Program-made: the position numbers and the translations under genes
The notes under the pieces: model-generated
The model's database searches: none
Told to the model about the DNA's origin: nothing
The model's input: the letters and a program-made list of their open reading frames with translations, nothing else
From: Caldilineaceae bacterium
Lineage (GTDB): Bacteria; Chloroflexota; Anaerolineae; Caldilineales; Caldilineaceae
Direction of reading: 5' to 3'
Assembly: GCA_019637685.1 (NCBI GenBank)
Contig: JAHBVF010000011.1
Span: 1-64,000, forward strand
DNA length: 64,000 bases
Part shown: positions 34,835 through 47,000 of the stretch, piece by piece
Layout of the letters: each line of letters opens with the position of its first letter
Position numbering within the stretch: the stretch's first letter is position 1

Positions 34835-34884
34835 TAGACTCGCTGACCGCCAGTGTCGGCAAAAGCTGGCGGTCAGTGAGTCTA
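34835..34884 (+). terminator. 19-bp stem hairpin after the aldo/keto reductase
   Basis: TAGACTCGCTGACCGCCAG (34835-34853) pairs with 34866-34884 with a single G-T pair, around a 12-base loop. The T-tract is weak. It separates the metabolic genes from the secretome island. Confidence 0.7.
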
Positions 34885-35050
34885 GCTTTGCCCATCTCAT
34901 TTCCTGTGTTTTTCATTCGGTATCCCCCAAACCTCCGCTTGGAATTGCCCCGCCCGGTGATGTACACTCATCCCACACAAGCATAAGCAAAGTTAAGATT
35001 TTTCGCGTTGTCTTCGGATCGAATCCCCTATTTCTGGCCGAGGTTATTCA

Positions 35051-38000
35051 ATGCCACACTCCACATCCCGCTTTTCTCCGCGCCGCCTGTTGCCCATCGC
35101 CTCTGCTCTCGGCCTGGCCTTTGTGCTGGTCTGGCTGCTGGCCGCGGTGACCCGTCCGGCCCAGGCCAGCACACCCGCGTCCCCGGCCCAGGCGACAGCA
35201 GCCAATATCCTTTATGTGGATGGGGCTGGCGGCGACGACGCGCAGACGTGTCTGGACATCACGCGCCCCTGCGCGACAATCCAGCGGGCGATTGATGTGG
35301 CCGCCGCGGGTGATACCATCCGGGTGACCCAGGGAACCTACAACACCCTCAACGCGGAAGGCGGCCTGTCGCAGGTGGTCTATGTGGACAAAGGGGTGAG
35401 CATCGAAGGCGGCTACAATACGTCTTTCACCTCCTCGAATCCGGCCACTCCCTCGTTGATCGACCCGGCCAGCCGCGGGCGGGCAGTGGTCATCACCGGG
35501 ACGGAAGCGGTCACTTTGCAGGCTTTCACATTGAACAACGGCGACGCCAGCGCAGGCGGGCTGGACGGCAACGGGGGCTGTCTGCTGGTGGGCGGCACTG
35601 TCGTCGCGACGCTGCAACAGGTCACCATCGAAAATTGTACCGGGGCACAGGGCGGTGGACTCTATGTGCAGGGCGGTACGCTGAGCGGCAATGGCCTGAC
35701 TTTGCAAAACAACAGCGCCACGGAAAAGGGCGGCGCAGCCTATGTGGCCGGGGGCGCAGGGGTGATCAACGGCGGGTCTATCGAAAATAACAGCGCGCCC
35801 ATTGGCGGGGCTGTCTATGCCCAGGCCGGCCAGTTTGGACTCACCGGTTCTGTTGTGCGCAACAACAACGCCACCGACCGGGGGGGCGCGCTCTTTGTGG
35901 CTGGGGGCACTGTGATTGTGGGCGGCGGCGAGATGAGCAACAACAGCGCGCCCAACGGCGGTGGTGGGGGCTACGCGGTGGGCGGCGCGCTGCATCTTTC
36001 CGCTGGCACAGTGCTACAGGGCAACCGTGCCAGCAATGGCGAGGGCCAGGGCCTTTTTTTGCTGGGAACGACGGCGATTTTGACCGGCACGACTGTGCAG
36101 AACCACACGGGAAACACCCACGCTATCTATGCCCAGGACAGTGTTCTGCGTCTGGCCACGGGTTCCAAACTGCTCAACAACAGCCTGCTGGTGGGCGATG
36201 GGGGCGCAATCTATGCCAGCGGCGGCGGAGTGGAAATGGACGGCGTGACCGCCAGCGGCAACAGCGCGGTCACGGGCAACGGCGGTGTGATCTTTCTGGT
36301 CACCTCTACCCTGACCATTGCCAACAGCAGCCTGACCCAGAACACAGCCGAGATCAACGGCGGCGCGGTCTATATTCTGTCCGGCACTGTCGTGGCCAAT
36401 GAGGCCACCCTCAGCCAGAACACGGCCCAGTATAACGGCGGCGCGCTCTTTGCCGACAACACCGGGCTGTCTATCAACGGCGGTGGGATGAGCAGCAATC
36501 AGGCGATCAAAGGCGTGGGGGGTGGTCTGGTGGTGTTGACGGGCACACTTTCCCTGACAGGCGCAACCTTCAGCAGCAACAAAGCCCTTTACAGCGGCGG
36601 CGCAATCTACGGCGTGCGCAGCCCGCTGACGATTGACGGCGGCATACTGGAGAACAACGAATCGGAGGACGGCAGCGGCGGGGCTATCTTCTGGGATGGG
36701 GAGAGTCTGTCCGCTTCCGGCGGGCTGATTTTGCGGGGCAACAAAGCCGACGAGCAGCCTGTCTCGGCCCGTTCCCGCCAGGGCAGCCGGGCGATTGTGG
36801 ACGATCCGGTGGCCTATCTGCGGGCCAGGGCGACGGCCATTTCCCCGGACACGCCGGGCTGGATGAGTTCGCCCGGCAGCGGGCTGGCTTCGACCGAAGG
36901 CTTCACCAGTGGTGACATCAACCGGGTGATGGAAATTGCTGTGGGAGCGGTCCCTGTGCCAGAGCCAACCGCGGGCCATCTCACCCCTTCTGTGCCGCCG
37001 ATTCAGCCCTCTCGGATGGGCGCGCGCAGCACCAGCGCCACCCTGCCTGTGACCACCTTCCACACTATATCCGTCACGGCCTCCAGCGGTGGCGCAATTT
37101 ATGTGGTCGACGCGGCAGTCGTCATGGACGGCGCTACGGTTGAGCAGAACAAAGCCGGGCGCGCGGGGGGCGGTCTCTTTGTGGAGGGAGGCAGTCTGAC
37201 TGTTGATGGCGGGGGCAGCTACAGCCAAAATGAGGCCCAATTCAGCGCGGGCGGTGCTTTGGTCATCACCGGCACGCTCGTTGCGATTACGAATACGACA
37301 TTTAGCACGAACAAAGCCCAAAATGGGGGTGCTGTCTATGCCATCAGCAGCACCCTGACCGCCAATATGAGTTCCCTCACAGGCAATACATCCATTGTGG
37401 ATGGCGGCGCGTTCTATTTCGGCGACAGCGCCATCAGTATGGCCGACAATATGATTAAGCAGAATCTGTCGGATCGGGGGGGCGGTATTTTCCTGCGCGG
37501 GGGCACAGCCACTATCACCCGCAACACAATTGAGGAAAACAACACCTCTTTCCGCCGGGCCATCCTCCTGAACCAGGCCACGGGTATTGGGGTGGGCGTC
37601 TTTATTTCGGGGACCAAAGAAGTCTCGTTTACTTACAACCTGGTGGCAAAAAACACAATGCCCTACCGGATTGAAAAAGTGCAGGTTGGCTACATCACAG
37701 ATACTGTCATCTTCAATGAAACCAATCCGCCGACGATTATTGCGCCTGGGCCGATCTATGAGGATCGGGTTACCGCGGACAACGGCGGCGGACTCTTTAT
37801 GAAGCGGGGGGATGGCGTATTTCTCAACAATACATTCCTGTCCAACAGCGCTTCTCTGCACGGGGGCGGTCTCTTTTTCGAGGATTCTACCATCAGTCTG
37901 GTCAACAATGTGGTGGCCCAGAACAGTGTGGCGGTCTCCACCAGTTTGGGCAGCGCGCTCTATTTCAGCGGAACAACGGTCAGTCTTGTCCACAACACCA

Positions 38001-41000
38001 TTGCCGACAATCTGCACACCCACGCGCAGGGGCCTTTTGGGAGGAATGTCGCGATTTTTCTCCTGGGGCAGGGCAATCAGGTGACAATGCTGAACAATAT
38101 CATTGCCAACCACGACATCGGGGCCAAAGGCGATGAAGGCGCGCAGATCACCGGTGGGGGCAACGTCTGGTTTGGCAACAAAGTGCGTCCGTGGACCACC
38201 GATCTCTTTCCGGTGGAGACGGTGCATATCCTCAAAGACCCGAAATTTGTAAATGCGGCCAGCGGCGACTACCACATCCAGCGTGACTCCGCGGCCTATT
38301 CCGCGGGTGTGAGCACAATGGACGCCCTGGGCTATGAGGTGCTCACCGACGCGGATGGGCAGCCCCGTTCTGCGCCACCAGATGCCGGCGCGTTCGAGCA
38401 TCGCTACAACCGGGGGCTGAATATCGCGCAGAGCGCGGATCCCCTGGCGCTGAATAAGGATATGACCCTGCGCTATGCCATTACCGTCACAAACAACAGC
38501 TTCTCTTCCATAGCGGGTGTGCAATTCAGCGATGTCCTTCCCCCGGAACAGACGGGGCTGGCTGTCACCAGCGATCGGGGCTTTTGTAATCTCTCTGGTC
38601 TGAGCTGCGATCTGGGGACGCTGGCCGTGGGCGACGTGGCTGTCGTGAATATCGAGGCCCAGGTGACAGGCGCGCCGGTTCCCGGCAGACTGGTGACAAT
38701 GACAAATGTCGTAAATCTCAATTTTCCCGGCATCGACCCCGCGGACAGCGACACCGCGATCGGGCATGAAACGTATCTCCAGGACCTGGTGTTGGATGTG
38801 ACGACTGTGCCCACCTATACGGGCGGCTGTGTGGTCAACCTGAATGGGACGCTCTTTCAAAATGTGCAGGAAGCGGTGGACGCCAGTTCTTCCAATGAGG
38901 ATGTGGTGAAGGTAAGCGGCTATTGTGCGGGCGCTGTCCGGCTGAGCAAAGACCTGACCATTCAGGGCGGCTGGAGCACAAATATGCGGGAGATGAACGC
39001 CGATCTCTACACTTCCACACTGAACGCAACGGGCGCGGGCACTGTGATCAGTGTGATGGGCCAGGGCATCGAGCCGCGGGTGGAGAATCTGACCCTGACT
39101 GGCGGGAACGGTGGCAAAGGCGGCGGCATTTATGTGAGCGAGGCCAGCGTCGTTTTCAGCAATGTGGTGGTGATGGGCAACACATCGGCCAGCAGCGGCG
39201 GCGGCGTCTACATCGACTTTTTCAGCGTGCCCAAGTTCTTCGACAGCGTTATCGAGAATAATTCGGCCACCACCGGCGGCAGCGGTGTCTATATGGTGGA
39301 GAGTGGGGCCAAATTCGACAATGTGGTGATCCAGAACAACACAGGCGCGCTGGATGGCGGCGGCGTCTATGTCCTGAAGGGCGCGCCGGAATTTGCCAAC
39401 AGCACGATTGCCGGCCACACGGTGACAGGCTATGGCGGGGGCATCTTTCTGGATGGGACAGGTCCTCAACTGCGCAACAACACAATCGTCAACAACAGCG
39501 CGGCGGTGGGGGGGGGAGTCTACGCGATTCAAGCCCCCGCGTCGCTCAAGTTCAACCACATCCTTACCAATACAGCCACCGCGTCGCCCCAGTTTATTCT
39601 GATCGCGCCTCTGGAGCCGGGCGGCGGCGGCGGCATCTACGCCGAGCGCAGCGACATTAAAATCCTGAACAATGTGATTGAGTACAACGTCGCTAATGCC
39701 GGGGATGGCGCAGGCATTCACATGTGGGACTTCCGGCAGCCGGAGATTATCGGCAATGTGATCGCCCAGAATCAAGGCACGGGTGTCTATCTGCGCCAGA
39801 CACCGGGCATTTTCAAACTCTATATTCTGGTCCCGCCTGTGCAGCCGCCCCCCTTTGGGCCGGAGTTGATTTTGCCCCTGCCCACCCCCGCGCCCGTGCG
39901 TATGCGCCACAACACCTTTGCCGAAAACACCGGGCCGGGCATCCACGCTTTTGGACAGACAAATATCGAACTGGTCAACAATATTATCTATCTCAACGGC
40001 GGCGGGGGTGTTGTGACCGAAGAGGAAGCCTTCTTCCATCTCATTATCATCTTCTACAGCATTCCCTTTGTGCCGGTTCCCATTCCCATTCCCATTCCTG
40101 TGCCTGTTTTCTTCCCACCCACGGCCAATGTCTCCTACACCTATTGGGGCGAGGGGGGACCAGATGTGATGCCCGCGGCCAGTCCTTTTGCCACCTTCGA
40201 GCAGGACACTGACATTTCCGGCGAGAACCCAGCCTTCCAGAACCCGCTGGCCGGCGATTATCACATCAAACGCATCTCCCAGGCATTTCAGACGGGCAAG
40301 AATACGGATGTGACCGAGGATTTGGACGCGACCCCACGCAATCAGGGCAAGCAGGCGGATATTGGCGCGGACGAATATCTCTTCCGCCAGACCCGCTATG
40401 CCTCGCCCACGGGCGCGGTGGCCGCGCCCTGCACCGACTGGAAAGTGCCCTGCACCATTCAGGCTGCCATCGATTCCGCGCAGGAAGGCGACCTCATCAA
40501 GCTGGATCACGGCAACTACAGCACACCGACTGTCCGGGATGGACACACGACGATAGCGGTTGTGAGCAAGACCATCACCATTCAGGGCGGCTATTGCTCT
40601 ACTACTGTGGCTCTCAGTGGCCCAATGGAGTGCGACTGGGAACGACCCTACCCGGACCTTTACCCCTCGATTCTGGGGCCAAGCACCGGCCGCGGGTTGA
40701 CAATCATTGGCGATGTGAAGCCGGAAGTGCTGGATGTTCAGATCACCGGCAATACCGCGGTTCAGGGCGGTGGAATGTATGTGATCACGGCCACAGCCTT
40801 TCTCAGCGGTCTGCAAATCTATGAAAACACGGCCACGCTGGGCGGTGGGGCCTATTTTGTTGGAGCCAAGTCTGTGCTCTCCAACAGCCAGGTGCTGAAC
40901 AACACCGCGGAGCAGGGCGGCGGTGTCTATCTCTTCCAGGAGAGCGAGACGACGATCTTCAGTTCGACCATTCAGGGCAACAGTGCCACCCAGGGCGGCG

Positions 41001-44000
41001 GACTTCTGGTCAACGCCAGCCCGTCCAAAATTTACAGCAATACCATATCCGCCAACGTAGCCATCAGCAGCGGTGGCGGCTTCTTTCTGATCGATGGGGA
41101 GCCAAAGCTCCAGGACAACCGCATCGAGTATAACCGCGCGCCACAGGGCGGCGGTCTCTTTCTGGATGTGGGAACCCAGTCGGTGATGAGCAACAGCATC
41201 CAGTTCAACAGCGGGGATCAGGGCGGCGGTCTTTATGTCACCCGCAGCGAAGGGATTGTCGAGTCCAATCAGATTACAGCCAATGTGGCTATCTCCGGCG
41301 GCGGCCTCTTTGCCACCGCGGCCAAGGCCAACATTAAGAAAAACACAATGCTGAGCAATACGGCCATCTCTGGCGGCGGCCTCCACCTCTTCGCGGCCAG
41401 CGAACTGGTGATGCAGGAGAACCGCATATTCTCCAACACAGCCACTTTTGGGGGTGGCCTGGCGCTGGATGCCAGCTCGTCGGTGATCGAAACCAGCCTG
41501 ATCAGCGCCAACACAGCCATCACCGGCGGCGGGATGTATCTGATCAACTTCAGCGCGGCCAAACTGAAGGGCAACAGTCTCTTCAGCAACACCGCGCAAA
41601 TGGAAGGGGGCGGCGCTTATCTCAAGTTGAGCAACGCGGCCTGGACCGATTCTGTCTTTATGACCAACACTGCCCAGGCCGGGGGGGCTGTCTATGCCAA
41701 GCTGAGCGCGATGCTCTTTAAGAACAGCCACGTAGAGGGCAATGCTGCGCTGGGGTTGGGCGGGGGTGTCTATCTGGACGAAAGCGGCACAACCGTGCAG
41801 GAGAGCCGAATCTACTCCAATACAGCCGGGGGCGACGGCGGCGGAATGTATATTCTGCGTTCCAGCGGTGCCACAGTGAAAGACACCACATTTCTCACCA
41901 ACACAGCCACCAGCAACGGCGGTGGAATGGTGATCAACGACAGCAACCTGACTCTGAACAACAACCGGTTGGCGGCCAACACCGCTGGCCTGTCCGGAGG
42001 TGCTGTTTATATCAACAAAAGTATTGTGCAGGCCGATCGGCAGATGGCACAGAATAACCGGGCGCAGGATGGCGCGGGAATGTATCTGACCAACCGGGCC
42101 GATGGAACTTTTCGCACCACTGTTCTGATGGACAATGTGGCGACAGGCCAGGGCGGCGCGCTGGTGGCCAATGGCTCGTCTCCCCAGTTTTTCCAGACTA
42201 CCATTGCCCGCAACCGCGGCGCCGAAGGGGTGCTTCTCGACTCCTTTGGCCTGAACAACAGCGCGCCGGCTTTCATCAACACCATTTTCTCCGAGCAGCC
42301 TGTGGCCATCCGGGTGACCGAAGCCAATTCGGCCACGCTGGATGGGACCGTCTGGCATCTGGTGGACAGCGAGTGGCTCGGCCCGACGAAACTCTATACC
42401 GGTACTATCAATATCTACGACGATCCCCGTTTCCTGACCGACGGCTATCACATCGCCAAGACATCGCCGGCCGTGAACAACGGGGTGGACACCAAAGCCG
42501 CGGCGGATATCGACAACGAAAGCATCCCCCAAAACGCCTTCCCCGACATCGGCGCGGACGAGTTTCCTGTGGAGTGCGCGGCCAAACTGTCGAGCAACCC
42601 GGCCATCACCTATGGGGATGTGCAGACAGCCGTGGACGTGGCCCAGAGCGGTGAACTGATCAAACTGGCCGGAACCTGCAAGGGTGTCACCACCCGCGAG
42701 GGCAAAACCCAACTTCTCTATCTGAACAAAGAGGTCCACCTGCAAGGGGGCTATGACCCGGAGAACTGGGATGTCTCCTATCCTATGACCCAGCCCACTG
42801 CGCTCAACGCGGAGGGCAAAGGCCGGGTGGTCTATGTCACGGGCAGCGCCCAGCCGACGATTGAGAGCGTGACCTTGCAGGCGGGCAACGCGGTGGGCCA
42901 GGGCGGCGGGCCAGACGGCCAGGACGGGGGTGGAAATCTCTATGTGGATGGCGCTACGGCCACCTTCAGCAATACCATTTTCACAGACGGCAGTGCCTAT
43001 TATGGCGGCGGTGCTTTCCTGCTCAACAGCACGGCCCGCTTTATCACCAACACTTTTACACTGAACAAAGCCACTGCGGGCGGTGGACTCTTTGCCAAAG
43101 AAGGGGTGCCCGAACTGATCGACAATGTGTTCGCTGCCAACGGTGCCACAGGCGACGGCGGTGGCCTCTTTCTTACCTTCAGCCCCGCTCTGGTGGAGCG
43201 CAATACCTTCAGTTCCAATTCAGCAGCCACCGCGGGGGGCGGCGCGTTTCTGGACAACAGCCCGGCCACGATCCTGGACAATTCTTTCCAGAAGAACAAG
43301 GCCAACTCCGCGGCCGGGGTCTATCTGGACTTTAGCGACGCCCAGGTGGAGGGGAATCGTTTTGCAGAAAATGAGGCCGAAAACGCGGGTGGGCTGCAAG
43401 TGGCCCGCAGCGATGGGGCCAAAGTGACCCGCAATACCTTCACCGCCAACAAAGCGCTCAACGGGGCTGGCCTCTATGTAGAATTCAGCGATATTGAAGT
43501 CAGCAACAATATGGTCTACAGCAATACCGCGGACAGCACAGGCAGCGGCCTCTATGTGCTCGGCTCCGCGCCCCAGCTTTTGCACAATACCTTCGCCTTC
43601 AACACCGGCGGCGACGGCAGCGCCCTCTTTGTGGGCAATGTGGGCACAGAGACCAGCGCGGCGATCCTCAACAACAATATCATCGCCCATCACGCGGTGG
43701 GGCTGGTGGTCTATCCCAGCAACAGCGTGACAGCCGATGCCAATCTTTGGTATGCCAATCAGGTGGATGTGAGCGCGCTGGGCACAGTAACGGAGGGACC
43801 CATCCGGCTCACCACCGATCCTGTCTTCCTCAATGCCGGTGAGGGTGATTTCCACTTGCTCTTCAACAGCCCGGCCATCAACGTGGCCGTGGCGTCTGAT
43901 GTCGATAAAGATTTTGAGGGGCAGCCCCGGCCCACAGACACGGCCTCCGACATCGGCGCAGACGAATACTATGCCCCCGACTTTTCCATCGTTGGTTCCT

Positions 44001-47000
44001 CTGCCCCTATGCCCGCGCTGGCCGGTGACGAAATCGCCTTCAGTTTCCAGGCTATCAATCTGGGCAATGTGCCTTTGAACGCGTTCATCACCGCCACCCT
44101 GCCCGCGGAACTCTCCCTGCCCCGCCCCAGTTGGAACGCGGCCATTGCGGTGGGCGATGTCTGGAACCAAGTTGTGACCGGCACTGTGCCTGAGCGGTTC
44201 GCCGGTCCACTGGAATACAGCCTGCGGGTGGACACCCAGGAGGGCGTGGGGAAAGTGCTCACCCAGATGGCAAATGCGGTTCTGCCCGAGGCCGGGGTTG
44301 TGGTTGAACAGAGCTTTGAACCGGAGCAGGTGCTGTTGGACAAACCTGTGGAAGTGCGGATCGAAGTCCGCAATGTGGGAAACCGGCTGCTGACTTTGAC
44401 CATCACCGACACCCTCCCCACCCAGACCGAGCCGACCGGTGTGATCACGTGGACCAATGTCCAGATTCCTTCTGGGGGCGCGTGGATACAGTCCTTGACG
44501 ATCACACCCACCAGCGCGGCAGACCCGGTGCTGGTCAACCGCGTTGAAATGCAGGATGATCTGGGCTTTTCCACTGCGGACGAGGCCACAGCCACCATCG
44601 GTCAAGTGGGGATTACTCTGCAACAGCAGTTACAGCCGACCCCTGTGATTATGGGCGAACCCTTCACCCTGACGGTAGTGGTAGCCAGCACGGGTGATGT
44701 GGCCCAGCAGGCCACGCTCACAACGACCATCCGCCCCGAATTTTTGGGGGAGGTGGCTATACACGCGCCCCTGTTGCAGCCGGGCGCAACCATTTCTCTG
44801 GTCGTGCCCTATTCGCCCACCAGCCATATCGGGTTCCTCAGCACAACAGTGCAATTGGTGACAGCCAAGGGCATCAGTCTCACCGATATTCTTCTGACTG
44901 AGTCTATTGTGCGACCTCTGAAACCGACCATCAGTTCTACGCTCAGCGGCCCGTGGAACGAGGCCAGTACTTGGCGTCCGGCCCGGGTTCCCAATGCGTC
45001 GGATGTGGTGCTGATACAGGCGGACCACACAGTCAATGCGGTGGGCGCTATCGATGTGACTGCTCTGTGGAACAAAGGCGTCCTCATCTGTCCACCCACC
45101 GGGCCGCTGGTGATCAACGCCTCTTTGGAAGTGCAGAACGACGGCGAGATGCGCTGCTCACCCAGCGCCCACGCCACCGCGCCCGGCGGCGATGGCGGGG
45201 CGGGCAACTCCATTCGGCTGACCGCGCCCACATTGGTCAACCCTGGCCAGATTCAGGCGGGGGATGGGGGCAACGGCGCGGATGGCAACCCCGACGGCGG
45301 CGCGGGCGGCCCCGGTGGACAGGTGGACGTGCAGGTGGACTTTTTGGAAAATGGGGGTGTGATTCGGGGCGGCAACGGCGGTGACGGGGGCAACGGCAGC
45401 AACGGTCCTGTGGGCGGCGCGGGCGGCCCCGGCGGCCCCGGCGGCTCGGTCAATGTAGAACTGACTTCTCCGGATGGCGAAATGGTCAATGTGGGGCGCA
45501 TTATCGCCGGGGACGCGGGCAACGGCGGCAACGGCGGCGACGGTAACCCGGCAGGCGATGGCGGCGACGGCGGCAACGGAGGGTCGGTGGATATCATCGG
45601 TCCCCCTGGCGGCGGCGACGATCAGACTGGCGATGTGATCAACCCCGGCGTTGTGCTGGCAGGCAATGGCGGCAATGGCGGCAGCGGTGGCAATGGTCCC
45701 CAGGGCGGTGATGGCGGCGACGGTGGCGACGGCGGCGCGGCGACTGTCACCGGCGACCCGGACGGCGACGGCACAGGAGCCGGTGTCTATCTGGAAAACA
45801 CGGGCGATTTGGGCGGCGGCGATGGCGGCAATGGCGGCCCCAATGGCAACGGGGGCAATGGCGGTAACGGCGGCGACGGCGGCAATGCCGAGGCAGTTGT
45901 GGACGATCTGGCCAACGACGGATCGATCCAGGGCGGCAACGGGGGCAACGCGGGGGGCACTGGCCCAGCCAACGGCGGCGACGGTGGCGATGCCACTGCC
46001 ATCGGCGGGCAGACCGGGCCGGGTGTGGTGGACAGCACAGGCGTCCTGGCTGGCGGCGACGGGGGCGACGGCAACCCTTCGGCCACGTCGCCCCAGGGCG
46101 GCGGCAACGGAGGAGATGTGACAGTGCTGGCCTCGCCCGATATTCTGCTGGACGGCAGCGCGCTGTTGGGTGGCGACCCGGGCACAGGCAGCGGTGGCCC
46201 GGATGGCAACGGCGGGGATGTGCTCATCGGAACCGGTGACGGCGACGGGATACAGCCGCTGATCTCTCTGGCCGGGCCAGGCACACTGATTATCGCCCGC
46301 AACCTGACCATCAGCGGCGGCGCGGTGACACTGCTCGATCTGAGCAATCTGGACCCGTCGGCCATCTCTCTCCTCGGCCAGTTCCTCATCGCGCTGGGGC
46401 CGGGGGGGGAAGTCGATCTGAGCGAGAACAATGGCCTGATTTTCGTGGCAGGGCAATTTGTGGTCTATGCCGAACAGATTACCCTGCCCCCCGGCGTGAG
46501 CCTGGCCGATCTGTTCAGCGGGCCGGTGACAGTGCTGGGCAGTTTCGTCTACTACGGTGGTCTCTTCCTGCTGCCCGCCCAGGTGGTGGGCGCGCCGGGC
46601 CGTCAGATCAGCTTCCCCGGCTTGCTGGTGAATCTGGGGCCAGTGGCCGACAGCTACCGGCTGGAAGGGTCCTTTGGGGTGCAGGCCGCGGGCGGTGTTT
46701 CTGGCGGCGCGTGGAGGCTGGCCGCGCTGCCGTCGATTGCGCCTGTGTTGGGCAGCAAGAGTATGCTGATTCCACTGACAGTGACGATTCCGTTTTCCGC
46801 GGCCATCGGCAGTCGCCAACCGCTGACGATTACGGCGGTTTCCTACACGGACGGGTCTGTGCGGCCCGCGGGGCGTACGACGATTCTGGTGCAGAAAGGC
46901 GGCGGGCAGATATTCCTGCCCTATGTCAGCTATCACGGCGTGACGGCTGCTGATCTGTCCCGGCGCTACTATCTGCCGCTGATTGGCCTGGAGAACGGGC

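Noticed and set aside
36014..42745. A 2243-codon open frame antisense to the beta-helix gene
   Set aside because: It is the mirror of a GC-rich, repetitive coding sequence with strong codon bias; it has no ribosome site, signal or recognisable motif, and the sense strand has a clear signal peptide and domains.
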